Origin: JBGTCD01 sp041749015
Lineage (GTDB): Bacteria; Bacteroidota; Bacteroidia; Cytophagales; Cyclobacteriaceae
Direction of reading: 5' to 3'
DNA length: 64,000 nucleotides
Assembly (NCBI GenBank): GCA_041749015.1
Contig: JBGTCD010000124.1
Coordinates: forward strand, 20,015-84,014
The position numbers and the translations under genes were made by a program. Under the pieces are notes generated by a model. That model ran no database searches. It was not told the origin of the DNA and worked only from the letters and a program-made list of their open reading frames with translations. This document shows positions 26,414 through 35,506 of this stretch, one piece after another. The first letter of the stretch is position 1. Every line of letters starts with the position of its first letter.

Positions 26414-27205
26414 TTATTTTGAAGTTTCTTCCTCAACCACTTCTTTAGGCTGATCTTCAGTCTTGCTTTCTACCGCCTCTTTTTCCTTTTGCTGTGCGGC
26501 TTCATCCTTTTCTCTTTTTCTTTCTGTCAGGGCTTCTTCGATTACTTTGCCAATGTGCCTGGTGATCATGTCAATAGACTTAAAAGCATCGTCATTAGCA
26601 GGAATCGGATAATCGATGTCTGAAGGGTCAGAATTGGTATCTACCATTCCAAAAACCGGAATATTCAATTTCATAGCTTCCTGCACTGCAATGTGCTCTC
26701 TCTTTACATCTACGATAAAAAGAGCTGCAGGTAGTCTGGTAAGGTCTGCAATACCGCCCAAAATCCTATCGAGCTTCTCGCGCTCTCTGGTGATGGTAAG
26801 GCGTTCCCTTTTGGCAAGGTTCTCGTAAGATTCGTCTTTCATGAGCTTATCAATGGTAGACATCTTCTTGAGAGATTTGCGAATAGTAGCAAAATTGGTA
26901 AGCATACCGCCCAACCAACGCTCCGTAACATGGGGCATATTGAGTCTTTGGGCTTCCTGTTTTACGATTTCTTTTGCTTGCTTTTTAGTAGCTACAAAAA
27001 GCACTTTCCTTCCAGACCTTACAATCCCCCGCATCGCTTCGGAGGCTTCGTCGATACACTTGATGGTTTTATTCAGGTCGATCAGGTGGATTCCGTTTTT
27101 CTCCATAAATATGTAAGGAGCCATTTTTGGATTCCATTTCCTGGTCAGGTGACCAAAATGAACACCGGCGTCAAGCAGGTCTTTGTGATCTAATTTTTCA
27201 GCCAT
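26414..27205 (-). CDS. rpsB: 30S ribosomal protein S2
   Basis: S2, 263 residues, of the small subunit. Recognisable by LLDAGVHFGHLTRKWNPKM, IHLIDLNKT, VTERWLGGMLTNFATI, VDTNSDPSDIDYPIPANDD. The last ~40 residues form a Lys/Glu-rich tail (ERKREKDEAAQQKEKEA...) longer than in E. coli, as often in Bacteroidota. It lies 27 bp after rpsI. Confidence 0.99.
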   Translation of the reverse strand: MAEKLDHKDLLDAGVHFGHLTRKWNPKMAPYIFMEKNGIHLIDLNKTIKCIDEASEAMRGIVRSGRKVLFVATKKQAKEIVKQEAQRLNMPHVTERWLGGMLTNFATIRKSLKKMSTIDKLMKDESYENLAKRERLTITREREKLDRILGGIADLTRLPAALFIVDVKREHIAVQEAMKLNIPVFGMVDTNSDPSDIDYPIPANDDAFKSIDMITRHIGKVIEEALTERKREKDEAAQQKEKEAVESKTEDQPKEVVEEETSK

Positions 27206-27232
27206 TTAAAATATATAATTAAAGATAAAATA

Positions 27233-27619
27233 TTAACGTTTACTGAACTGGAACTTCTTCCTCGCTTTTCTGCGACCGTATTTCTTTCTTTCCACCATAC
27301 GGGGGTCTCTGGTAAGAAAACCTTCCTTCTTCAAAGGAGGTCTGTTCTCAGGGTCGATTTCACATAATGCACGGGCTATGGCAAGTCTGATGGCCTCGGC
27401 CTGTCCTTTTGATCCACCACCTTTTACATTGATGTTGAGGTCGTACTGACCGTCAATTTCCAATGTTTCGAAAGGCTGCTTTACAATGGTGCGGAGTATC
27501 TCTGCAGGAAAATAATTCTCAAAAGTTCTTTCGTTGATGGTGATGTTCCCTTTTCCGGGACCTACGTAAACCCTCGCAACTGAGGTTTTCCTTCTTCCTA
27601 ATGTGTTGATGATTTCCAT
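27233..27619 (-). CDS. rpsI: 30S ribosomal protein S9
   Basis: S9, 128 residues, ending in the tRNA-contacting tail (KKYGRRKARKKFQFSKR). GRRKTSVARVYVGPGKG and GGGSKGQAEAIRLAIARAL are family hallmarks. It starts 3 bp after rplM and precedes rpsB. Confidence 0.99.
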   Translation of the reverse strand: MEIINTLGRRKTSVARVYVGPGKGNITINERTFENYFPAEILRTIVKQPFETLEIDGQYDLNINVKGGGSKGQAEAIRLAIARALCEIDPENRPPLKKEGFLTRDPRMVERKKYGRRKARKKFQFSKR

Positions 27620-27622
27620 CCT

Positions 27623-28066
27623 TTATAATTTAATTTCTTTAGGTTTTTGTGCTGCGAATGGGTGCTCTGATCCTTCAAATACATGAAGATTACCGAATAA
27701 AGCGCTTCCCAATTTGTTCTTTGGAAGCATGCCCTTCACAGCCTTTTCGATTAAAATGGTAGATGACTTAGCTTTTATTTCCTTTGGAGTAGAAAAGCGC
27801 TGGCCTCCGGGATATCCGGTATAGCGGACATATACTTTATCATTCCACTTCTTGCCGGTAAGCTTTATTTTGTCGGTGTTGATGACAATCACATGGTCAC
27901 CGCAATCTACATGTGGTGTGTAATTAGCCTTGTGCTTGCCCCTCATGAGGAAAGCAATCCTGCTGGCCAATCTTCCTAATACCTGAGAGTCGGCATCTAC
28001 TACCACCCAATTCTTTTCTACAGTAGCCTTGTTGGCCGAAATTGTCTTATAACTTAACGTATCCAC
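27623..28066 (-). CDS. rplM: 50S ribosomal protein L13 (GTG start)
   Basis: L13, 147 residues if begun at the GTG at 28066 (MDTLSYKTISANKATV...). That matches the usual start and length of Bacteroidota L13. A longer frame to a TTG at 28114 would overlap the promoter element at 28112-28119, so it is rejected. Family motifs WVVVDADSQVLGRLAS, HVIVINTDKIKLTGKKW and VKGMLPKNKLG are present. It is the first gene of rplM-rpsI-rpsB-tsf. Confidence 0.97.
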   Translation of the reverse strand: MDTLSYKTISANKATVEKNWVVVDADSQVLGRLASRIAFLMRGKHKANYTPHVDCGDHVIVINTDKIKLTGKKWNDKVYVRYTGYPGGQRFSTPKEIKAKSSTILIEKAVKGMLPKNKLGSALFGNLHVFEGSEHPFAAQKPKEIKL

Positions 28067-28111
28067 TGGTAATAATTTTAATATCAGATTCTTCCCCTCC
28101 AAAAAGGGACA

Positions 28112-28142
28112 CAAAGATAGAAGGATAAATTTTTAATTCCAA
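28112..28142 (-). promoter_or_regulatory. Promoter of the rplM-rpsI-rpsB-tsf operon
   Basis: On the minus strand TTG (28142-28140) is followed after 20 nt by TATCTTTG (28119-28112), an exact TAnnTTTG. This fits the Bacteroidota -33/-7 promoter. Transcription would begin near 28107, giving a leader of about 40 nt to the GTG start of rplM. Confidence 0.65.
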
Positions 28143-28254
28143 TAACTCCATAATTTTTAGTAGTAAAATTCCTGGGTCCAATAATCTCAACGAGCCATAT
28201 CAAAAGCAAGCCAGAGACAGAATCCGGGACTGCTAAGGCGTTACCTAAACAAAA

Positions 28255-28968
28255 TCATCTGTTTTTCCGGAGTTGGGATAGCAGGGCTTTAAAATCCTTT
28301 GGATAAGGGGCCTCCACAGAAATACTGGCACCATCAATATCTTTAAACTCCAGCCGGGCAGCATGCAGGGCAATCCGGTTCATCAGCGGCCTTTCTTCTT
28401 TATAGGCTTGCAACCGGTAATCAGGCTTGACTTGTGATAACAGAAATGACCGGCCTCCGTAGAGATGATCACCTGTAATAGGGAAGCCCATAGCCTGCAA
28501 GTGCACTCTGATCTGATGCGTCCTGCCAGTCACAGGCCTGCAATGTACCAGGCAGTGTTTTTTAAAAACCTCAATCGTATCCAGAATAGTAGTGGCCTCT
28601 TTGCCTCTGCCTTTATGCACCCGCACTTTACCTCCGGCAGTCTGAAAAAGCGGCAAGGCCACCGTTTCATTTTTAAATTGGGCAATCCCATCTAGTACAG
28701 CATGATAGCTTTTTACCACCGTCCTTGCCTCAAACTGCATGGCCAGGTGCCGGTAGGCCTCAGGAGTTTTTGCCAATGCGAGTACCCCAGATGTCTCTTT
28801 GTCCAGACGGTGGGCTGCCTGCATGTCAGGATAATGGGCTCTGGCCATCCCGAGAATGTTGGTGGCATCATTGCGATCCTCCAGCACTGAGATGCTGGCA
28901 GGCTTGTTGATGAGTACAAAATGCTTGTTTTCACTTAGAATAAGCGCTTTAAAATCAATGCGTGACAT
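28255..28968 (-). CDS. RluA-family RNA pseudouridine synthase
   Basis: A pseudouridine synthase of 237 residues from the ATG at 28968 (another ATG at 28995 would add nine residues). The catalytic Asp56 is in AAHRLDKETSGVL, and PVTGRTHQIRVHLQ is the second family motif. It lacks an S4 RNA-binding domain and starts directly with the catalytic core, as in short RluA/TruC-type enzymes. The rRNA or tRNA target position is unknown. Its start overlaps the end of the histidine kinase gene by 14 bp. Confidence 0.9.
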   Translation of the reverse strand: MSRIDFKALILSENKHFVLINKPASISVLEDRNDATNILGMARAHYPDMQAAHRLDKETSGVLALAKTPEAYRHLAMQFEARTVVKSYHAVLDGIAQFKNETVALPLFQTAGGKVRVHKGRGKEATTILDTIEVFKKHCLVHCRPVTGRTHQIRVHLQAMGFPITGDHLYGGRSFLLSQVKPDYRLQAYKEERPLMNRIALHAARLEFKDIDGASISVEAPYPKDFKALLSQLRKNR

Positions 28969-30040
28969 GTTCCTCCTTGCTCTGAACTTCTTCATCTAGC
29001 CTTTCCAGGCGCACTCTTGGTAATCTAAAGCTAAAGGTAGATCCTTTGCCTATGGCACTGGTCACGGACACCTTGGTATTATGGCCTTCAAGAATGTGCT
29101 TTACAATAGCCAACCCAAGTCCGGTACCACCACGCTCCCTTGATCGGCTTTTATCCACCCGGTAAAACCTTTCAAATATTCTTTTCAGATCATCCGGTGG
29201 TATGCCCTCACCAAAATCGATCACGGATACACTCACCTGTTTTTTATCCACCTCAAATCCTATAATGACTTCATTATTCTCCCCGCCATATTTTAATGCA
29301 TTGGATATGAGGTTGTTCATCACCTGCATGATTCGCTTGGGATCAGCATACACCAGCACTGGTTTAGTCCTTCTTTTGTCAAATCGTAACTTTATTTGCT
29401 TCTTATCAGCTTTTTCTTCAAACTGATCAAACACCTCCTCTACAAGCGGAATCATATCAAAAGTATCGAAATGCATCTTAATCTCACCAGTTTCGATATG
29501 AGAGAGGGTCAAAAGATCCTGAACCAGTATATCCAAACCATCCAGGCTTTTTGCGGCCTTTCTTAAAAATCTGGTCCTTACATTTTTATCCTTGATGGCC
29601 CCATCAAGTAAAGTATGTAAAAAACCCTGTGCTGCAAAAATGGGAGTTTTCAACTCGTGCGACACATCCGCAATAAATTCCTTTCTGAAGGCTTCTAGTT
29701 TTTTTAGCTCATCAATCTCCCGCTGCTTCAACGATACATAATAAGTGATCTCCTCATTAATATGCTTGAAGGGGTTTAGTACATTAGGTTTGGTATCATC
29801 ACTTAGGTTGATATCCTTTTTGCGCAATTTATTCAATAAATTATAGACCTTGTTGATCTCTCTGAAAATCAGAAAATCGAGTAAAATATAAATCAGCAAA
29901 TAGGCTGATGAAAAACTAACCATCGCGGTCACCAAAAGCGCAAGATTGGAAATTCCCTCGAATATAGAAAGAAAAGAAATGGTGACAATTGCTATACAGG
30001 TAGCAATGATCAGAGCCATTAATCTGGAGCTAAAAACCAT
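28955..30040 (-). CDS. PhoR-like sensor histidine kinase
   Basis: A 361-residue membrane kinase. Two N-terminal transmembrane helices (~8-27 and ~33-58) flank almost no periplasmic loop, so it probably senses membrane or cytoplasmic cues. A HAMP-like linker leads to the phosphoacceptor His128 (DVSHELKTP). The ATP-binding domain has N box NNLISNALKYGG, G1 DFGEGIPP, F box FERFYRVDKS and G2 GGTGLGLAIVKH. It follows the response regulator after 23 bp and is its presumed partner. Confidence 0.93.
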   Translation of the reverse strand: MVFSSRLMALIIATCIAIVTISFLSIFEGISNLALLVTAMVSFSSAYLLIYILLDFLIFREINKVYNLLNKLRKKDINLSDDTKPNVLNPFKHINEEITYYVSLKQREIDELKKLEAFRKEFIADVSHELKTPIFAAQGFLHTLLDGAIKDKNVRTRFLRKAAKSLDGLDILVQDLLTLSHIETGEIKMHFDTFDMIPLVEEVFDQFEEKADKKQIKLRFDKRRTKPVLVYADPKRIMQVMNNLISNALKYGGENNEVIIGFEVDKKQVSVSVIDFGEGIPPDDLKRIFERFYRVDKSRSRERGGTGLGLAIVKHILEGHNTKVSVTSAIGKGSTFSFRLPRVRLERLDEEVQSKEEHVTH

Positions 30041-30063
30041 TATTCAGAACTTTTTGGCAGAGA

Positions 30064-30747
30064 TCAGCTGAATTTATATCCTACCCCTTTCACAGTGGTA
30101 ATATAATCATCCCCAATCTTTTCCCTGACTTTACGAATATGGACATCCACCGTCCGTGCCAATACATACACATCAGAACCCCAAATATTTTGTAGAAGTT
30201 CGTCCCGGCTATAAACCTTATTGGGATTTTGTGCCAGAAAATACAGCAGTTCAAATTCTTTTTTAGGAAGGCTGATCTCTTTATCGTTCTTAGTGATGGT
30301 ATAGCTTGATCGGTCGATCACCAAATCCCCCAGCACAATCTTTGATGATGAGTTAATCTTCTTATTGCCCCTTCTGAACATGGCGGAAATCCTGCTCATC
30401 AAGGCCCTGGGTTTGATGGGCTTGGTGATATAATCGTCAGCACCTACATCGAAAGCTGCTACCTCGGAATATTCCTCGGATCGGGCCGTTAAAAAAACTA
30501 TATAGGTATGGTGGAGTTCTGGAAAATCCCTGATTTGCCGGCAGGTTTCTACCCCATCCTGGCGCGGCATCATGATGTCAAGCAGGATCAGGTCGGGGAT
30601 AAATTTTTTGGCTATTTCAACTGCTTTTGATCCCTCACTGGCAGTTTTGACTATATAGCCCTCTTTTTCAAGATTGTATTTTAGCAATTCTAATATAGCA
30701 TCTTCATCATCTACTACCAGAATTTTGTGGTTCTGTTTTCCTCTCAT
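30064..30747 (-). CDS. OmpR/PhoB-family response regulator
   Basis: A 227-residue DNA-binding response regulator. The receiver domain has acidic residues Asp13/Asp14, phosphoacceptor Asp57 (LILLDIMMPRQDG), Thr87 and Lys109. The C-terminal winged helix has FELLYFLAQNPNKVYSRDEL and RTVDVHIRKVREKIG. PhoB-like in architecture; targets are not visible here. It is transcribed first in the RR-HK pair. TATTTTTG at 30777-30784 on the minus strand is a possible -7 element. Confidence 0.94.
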   Translation of the reverse strand: MRGKQNHKILVVDDEDAILELLKYNLEKEGYIVKTASEGSKAVEIAKKFIPDLILLDIMMPRQDGVETCRQIRDFPELHHTYIVFLTARSEEYSEVAAFDVGADDYITKPIKPRALMSRISAMFRRGNKKINSSSKIVLGDLVIDRSSYTITKNDKEISLPKKEFELLYFLAQNPNKVYSRDELLQNIWGSDVYVLARTVDVHIRKVREKIGDDYITTVKGVGYKFS

Positions 30748-30776
30748 ATTTTGCCTGGAGGTTGTTAATTAATTGT

Positions 30777-30784
30777 CAAAAATA
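30777..30784 (-). promoter_or_regulatory. Candidate -7 element of the two-component operon
   Basis: TATTTTTG on the minus strand matches TAnnTTTG, 29 nt upstream of the response-regulator ATG. No -33 TTG is seen, and the area is AT-rich, so chance is a real alternative. Confidence 0.3.
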
Positions 30785-30858
30785 CTAATTAAATATTACC
30801 TTAAAGTTAAGAAATAAGAATTTAAAACCTTCAAGGGGGATATGAATGATTTGTTAGT

Positions 30859-31899
30859 TCAAAGGTAGGGGTACAACTCCTTATAATAAGCAATAAAAGC
30901 CCTGAGGTCACCCTCAAATTTATCTTCAAGAATCAGGGTATAGTAATCCTGCTGAGACTGGTATCTTAAAAACCGCATAAAATAGTTGTTGTCCGGTAGG
31001 GGCCCATAAGTAAATGCCCCAATATATGGCTCCGGATAGTTAAAGGAAATCGTGTCCAGACTTTGGACTATTACTTTAATCATGTTTTCCTTCCTTTTTC
31101 TTTTTTGGGTATCGGGCATAGATTCATTAAATGTAGCATAAAGGCTATCCAGCAAGCCTGCTCCTCTTAGCATATGCCTGGAAAACTGATGATAATCCGC
31201 CTCTGATTTGAGGTAGTAATCCAGGATTTCCGAATCAGAGCCATAGTGGTTCTTTAAAAACAATTCCGCGCCATAATCGCCTATGAAGGTGGCCAGGTTT
31301 TCATTAAGCTCTGTGCTGTCTTTTACATATATGGTGCCGTGTGCCAATTCATGAATGATAAGATTGGACAGGCTCCCTTCACTACGGGCGAGCATTTCAC
31401 TTAGTATGGGGTCTTTAAACCATCCCAGGGTAGACCAGCCCGAAACGGTGCGTATGCCGACCTCCCACCCATCTTCCAGGAGCCGGTCTCTTTCCCTTTC
31501 GGTTTTCTCAAGAGAAAAATATCCCTTGTAGGTCACCTCCCCAAGTATTGGAAAACTCCAGGTTTTGGGTTCTAGCGCAAATGGCTTAGCACCTGTGACG
31601 ATCCAAAGCACCGGTTGGCCTTTTTGGTCAAACATGGTGGTGTAATTATCATTGGGATTGATCCCTAATGAATCCACTGCAAAGCTTTTAATAGCGGCCA
31701 CCAGATTCAGCTTATATTTTACTGAATCAGGTACCTGTGGATCATTCAAAAAATATGATACGGGCTTTGCATTTGAAATAATATGCATCTGCCCCCGGAG
31801 CTGGCCTATTCCATAGATGATCAAATTAATATTGATCAAAATGATGATCAGGAGCACCAAGCCTACCCCCCAAAAAAATTTCTTTTTTGCGATTTTCAC
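30859..31899 (-). CDS. COG4324-type putative aminopeptidase
   Basis: A 346-residue zinc-peptidase-like protein with one N-terminal membrane anchor (~8-30), so the enzyme domain faces the periplasm. The metal site HELAH (183-187) with a likely third ligand Glu200 (ELNENLATFIGD) is the gluzincin pattern. GWSTLGWFKDPILSEM and the neighbouring HELAHGTIYVK identify the predicted aminopeptidase family (Aminopep, PF10023). Activity has mostly been inferred for this family. It is a single gene, divergent from recA. Confidence 0.85.
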   Translation of the reverse strand: MKIAKKKFFWGVGLVLLIIILININLIIYGIGQLRGQMHIISNAKPVSYFLNDPQVPDSVKYKLNLVAAIKSFAVDSLGINPNDNYTTMFDQKGQPVLWIVTGAKPFALEPKTWSFPILGEVTYKGYFSLEKTERERDRLLEDGWEVGIRTVSGWSTLGWFKDPILSEMLARSEGSLSNLIIHELAHGTIYVKDSTELNENLATFIGDYGAELFLKNHYGSDSEILDYYLKSEADYHQFSRHMLRGAGLLDSLYATFNESMPDTQKRKRKENMIKVIVQSLDTISFNYPEPYIGAFTYGPLPDNNYFMRFLRYQSQQDYYTLILEDKFEGDLRAFIAYYKELYPYL

Positions 31900-32053
31900 G
31901 ATAGTATCCTGATTGGCATTTTATGATTTGTTTGAAACACTGGCGGCAATAAAAAAAATAAAAAACTTAGCTAGTTCCGGATTTTAATATTGGTAAATGG
32001 GATTCGAAATGCTAAATTCACAAATATTTTAGAATAAAGTAAAAATACTTTCC

Positions 32054-33076
32054 ATGAGCGAACAAACAGAAAAATTAAAAGCCTTACAACTCACTATAGA
32101 TAAGCTGGAGAAGTCCTACGGCAAGGGGGCTGTGATGAAGCTTAGTGAAGGTACAGTGCTGGACGTACCTGCCATATCCACCGGATCATTAGGGCTAGAC
32201 CTGGCTCTTGGCATCGGTGGCATACCACGTGGCCGTGTTACCGAAATTTACGGTCCTGAATCATCTGGAAAAACTACCCTTACCATGCATTGTATTGCAG
32301 AGGCACAGAAAAAAGGCGGTTTGGCCGCTTTTATCGATGCCGAACATGCCTTTGATAAATCTTATGCCGAAAAGCTTGGTATCGATACCGAAAATCTCCT
32401 CATTTCCCAGCCTGACAATGGAGAGCAGGCATTGGAAATCACCGAACATTTAATCCGGTCAGGCGCCATTGACATCATCGTCATCGACTCGGTAGCGGCA
32501 CTCGTGCCCAAAGGTGAACTGGAAGGAGAAATGGGCGATAGCAAAATGGGCCTCCAGGCCCGGCTCATGTCCCAGGCTTTGCGTAAGCTTACAGGCACCA
32601 TCAGCAAAACCGGATGTGCCTGCATATTCATTAACCAGCTTAGAGAAAAGATCGGTGTGATGTTTGGTAACCCAGAAACAACTACAGGAGGTAATGCCTT
32701 GAAATTCTACTCTTCCGTACGGCTTGATATCCGGAGGATCGGCCAGATTAAGGAGGGTGCCGGTGATGTGACGGGGAATAGAACTCGCGTAAAAGTGGTC
32801 AAGAATAAAGTAGCGCCACCATTCAAAGTAGTCGAGTTTGATATTCTTTACGGCAAAGGGATTTCTAAAGCCGGAGAAATCGTGGACATTGGAGTAGAAC
32901 TGGACATCATCCAAAAATCAGGGTCCTGGTTTTCATACAATGGCGATAAATTAGGCCAAGGCCGGGAAGCCATAAAAACGCTCCTTGAGGATAATCCCGA
33001 GCTCATGGAAGAACTCGAAACCAAAATCCACGGGAAGATCAAAGGAACCGGACTGCCAGATCCAAAAGAATCTTAA
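32054..33076 (+). CDS. recA: Recombinase RecA
   Basis: RecA, 340 residues, catalysing homologous strand exchange and LexA cleavage. Walker A is GPESSGKT (67-74); LTGTISKTGCACIFINQLR and GGNALKFYSSVRLDIRR are core motifs. The acidic C-terminal tail of many RecA proteins is short here (HGKIKGTGLPDPKES). No LexA/SOS-type operator could be recognised upstream. Its stop codon overlaps that of the convergent ABC permease in a TTAA. Confidence 0.99.
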   Translation: MSEQTEKLKALQLTIDKLEKSYGKGAVMKLSEGTVLDVPAISTGSLGLDLALGIGGIPRGRVTEIYGPESSGKTTLTMHCIAEAQKKGGLAAFIDAEHAFDKSYAEKLGIDTENLLISQPDNGEQALEITEHLIRSGAIDIIVIDSVAALVPKGELEGEMGDSKMGLQARLMSQALRKLTGTISKTGCACIFINQLREKIGVMFGNPETTTGGNALKFYSSVRLDIRRIGQIKEGAGDVTGNRTRVKVVKNKVAPPFKVVEFDILYGKGISKAGEIVDIGVELDIIQKSGSWFSYNGDKLGQGREAIKTLLEDNPELMEELETKIHGKIKGTGLPDPKES

Positions 33077-34338
33077 TTAGACCTTATGGCAATCACAGGA
33101 TCCATCCTGGCAGCTCCGGCTGCCGGGATGATGCCTGACACCGTGCCCACAATAACTGCTACCCCAACTCCCAGAGTAATATTTTTTAATGACATTACCA
33201 CTTCCAGCTCTCCCAGCGGGATAAGGGTGACCAAAAATACCAGTACCAGTCCTGCCAACCCTCCTATTAGGCTGAGAAATATGGCCTCAAACAAAAACTG
33301 GAATAAGATAAAGTAGTTTTTAGCACCCAACGATTTTTGGATACCGATGATATGGGTCCGCTCCTTGACAGATACAAACATGATGTTGAGGATGCCAAAG
33401 CCCCCTACCAGTATGGAAAAACCGCCTATCACCCATCCCGCTATGCCCAATACATCGAATACCCCACTAATGGCATTGCCCAGAGCTTCCGGCCTGTTGA
33501 GTGCAAAGTTGTCCTTATCTTTTGGCTTCAGCCCCCTTCTACTGCGGAGCAAGCCCTTCACCTCATTTTCCAGTTGGACCATCCCGATGTCCTCTTCCTT
33601 GCCCTTGATCCCAATGGATGAGCCGGTCTCGTTCCAGGCACCGGTGCCGGTACGGAAAAATTTTCGGAATGAATTATAGGGAATGATGCAATTATCATCT
33701 TTGCTCTCAAAACCAAGAAAACTTTCGCCCTCCCGCTCCAAAGTGCCAATTACTATAAACTTTTGATTCTTTAACTTGATCTCTTTTCCAATAGGATCTT
33801 TGCCTCCAGGAAAAAGCTTTTGCACCAGATTATCCCCGATAATGGCAACATTGCGGCCCCCCTCGGTTTCTATTTGAGAAAAATATCTGCCATTGGTAAT
33901 GCTTAAGTCAAAAATATCACTGTAGGGATAACTAGCACCAATCAGGATCACCTCTCCTACGCTATTATTGTCTTTCTTTACCAGTTGATTGCCTTGCTCA
34001 GCAAAGATGGCAATTGCTGAGTGGTTTTTCATGTTGGCCTGCATGAACTTATACTCGTTGATTGTCGGGTTAGGCCGATTCCAGTAGTCCCACCATTTGT
34101 ACTGCTCATTACCCTCCGGCATCCATGGCCACTTCTGTACATATACTACTCCGGCACCAAGGAAGTCAAAACTGTTGCGAATGCTTTTTTCTAAAGAATC
34201 CACCAGAGTAAATACTGTAATAATGGCAAATATCCCCACGGTAACCCCAAGCAAAGAAAGGGTAGTGCGAAGCAGATTGCTTCTAAGTTCGGTCGCTGCA
34301 AACCTCCAGCTCTCCATAATGAGTTTTCCTACAATCAT
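33073..34338 (-). CDS. MacB/FtsX-type ABC transporter permease
   Basis: A 421-residue membrane protein: one N-terminal helix (~22-45), a long periplasmic MacB-PCD domain (~50-280), then three C-terminal FtsX-type helices. LRTTLSLLGVTVGIFAI at the N-terminus and AARMDPVIAIRSN at the end are family features (the latter close to the usual R-x-P-I-x-A-L-R). No ATPase or membrane-fusion partner gene is adjacent, so it must pair with subunits encoded elsewhere. Substrate unknown: antibiotic, peptide or lipoprotein export are the known roles of relatives. Confidence 0.9.
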   Translation of the reverse strand: MIVGKLIMESWRFAATELRSNLLRTTLSLLGVTVGIFAIITVFTLVDSLEKSIRNSFDFLGAGVVYVQKWPWMPEGNEQYKWWDYWNRPNPTINEYKFMQANMKNHSAIAIFAEQGNQLVKKDNNSVGEVILIGASYPYSDIFDLSITNGRYFSQIETEGGRNVAIIGDNLVQKLFPGGKDPIGKEIKLKNQKFIVIGTLEREGESFLGFESKDDNCIIPYNSFRKFFRTGTGAWNETGSSIGIKGKEEDIGMVQLENEVKGLLRSRRGLKPKDKDNFALNRPEALGNAISGVFDVLGIAGWVIGGFSILVGGFGILNIMFVSVKERTHIIGIQKSLGAKNYFILFQFLFEAIFLSLIGGLAGLVLVFLVTLIPLGELEVVMSLKNITLGVGVAVIVGTVSGIIPAAGAARMDPVIAIRSN

Positions 34339-34387
34339 ATTTTAGGGCTTTTTAAGCAATTTCTTTCTGTTATTTCAAATGATTCAG

Positions 34388-34395
34388 TACCTTTG
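34388..34395 (+). promoter_or_regulatory. Candidate -7 element for queA-ispD
   Basis: TACCTTTG matches TAnnTTTG, 55 nt upstream of the queA ATG in the divergent gap with the ABC permease. The -33 region is weak. Confidence 0.45.
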
Positions 34396-34450
34396 CAAGC
34401 TACATTTTTAGGAGCCCATCATCTGAGATTTTTGTACTGTAATAATAACT

Positions 34451-35497
34451 ATGAAATTATCCGAATTTAAATACGATTTACCGCATGGTCTTATAGCCTT
34501 GTATCCGGCTGAAAACAGGGATGAGTCACGGCTCATGGTAGTCCATAAGGCTACCGGAAAGATCGAACACAAGACCTTCAAAGATATTACTGGGTATTTT
34601 GATGAGGGTGATGTACTGGTCACTAACAATACTAAGGTATTTCCAGCAAGATTATACGGTAATAAAGAAAAAACCGGTGCTAAAATTGAAGTTTTTCTTT
34701 TAAGAGAACTCAACCGGGAAATGCACCTTTGGGATGTACTGGTAGATCCTGCCCGTAAAATCAGGGTAGGCAATAAGTTATATTTTGGCGATAGTGATTT
34801 GGTAGCAGAGGTTATCGATAATACCACTTCAAGGGGTCGTACTATCCGGTTTTTATTCGACGGCACCGATGAGGAATTTTACAATGCCATTGATACACTG
34901 GGAGAAACTCCCCTGCCCAAATATATAAAGAGAAACGCGGAGCCGGAAGATAGAGAGCGATTTCAGACCATATATGCCGAGCATGTAGGGGCTGTAGCCG
35001 CGCCTACGGCAGGGCTCCACTTCACCAGACAACTGGTAAAAAGACTACAAATCAAAGGGGTTGAAATGACCCCTATCACCCTCCATGTGGGGTTGGGCAC
35101 TTTCAGGCCCGTGGATGTGGAAGACCTCACCAAGCATAAAATGGATTCTGAAAACTACCAGGTAGGTCCTTCGGTGGTAGCCCTGGTCAATAAAGCCCTG
35201 GAACAGAAAAAACGGGTGTGTGCCGTGGGTACCACCTCTATGAGAGCTTTGGAATCTTCTGTTTCAGCAGGTAATAAATTGAAGCCAAGTGAAGGCTGGA
35301 CTGATAAGTTTATTTTTCCGCCTTTTGAGTTTAAGATATGCAATGCTATGATTACCAATTTTCATATGCCGGAATCTACCTTGCTCATGATGGCCTGCGC
35401 ATTCGGAGGTTATGATGTGGTGAGAAAAGCTTATGAAGAAGCCAAAAAGGAAAAATACCGCTTCCTTACTTATGGAGATGCCATGCTGATCATCTGA
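34451..35497 (+). CDS. queA: S-adenosylmethionine:tRNA ribosyltransferase-isomerase (QueA)
   Basis: QueA transfers a ribosyl group from SAM to 7-aminomethyl-7-deazaguanine in tRNA to make epoxyqueuosine; 348 residues. Typical motifs are LPHGLIALYPAENRDESRL, GDVLVTNNTKVFPARLYG, AAPTAGLHFT, VGLGTFRPV, and C-terminal TNFHMPESTLLMM. It is 9 bp upstream of ispD, likely one transcript. With queE in the same window it supports active queuosine modification. Confidence 0.97.
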   Translation: MKLSEFKYDLPHGLIALYPAENRDESRLMVVHKATGKIEHKTFKDITGYFDEGDVLVTNNTKVFPARLYGNKEKTGAKIEVFLLRELNREMHLWDVLVDPARKIRVGNKLYFGDSDLVAEVIDNTTSRGRTIRFLFDGTDEEFYNAIDTLGETPLPKYIKRNAEPEDRERFQTIYAEHVGAVAAPTAGLHFTRQLVKRLQIKGVEMTPITLHVGLGTFRPVDVEDLTKHKMDSENYQVGPSVVALVNKALEQKKRVCAVGTTSMRALESSVSAGNKLKPSEGWTDKFIFPPFEFKICNAMITNFHMPESTLLMMACAFGGYDVVRKAYEEAKKEKYRFLTYGDAMLII

Positions 35498-35506
35498 TGG
35501 TCAAGG

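Noticed and set aside
32459..32914. 151-codon minus-strand frame inside recA
   Set aside because: recA is unambiguous and the antisense frame has no domain features.
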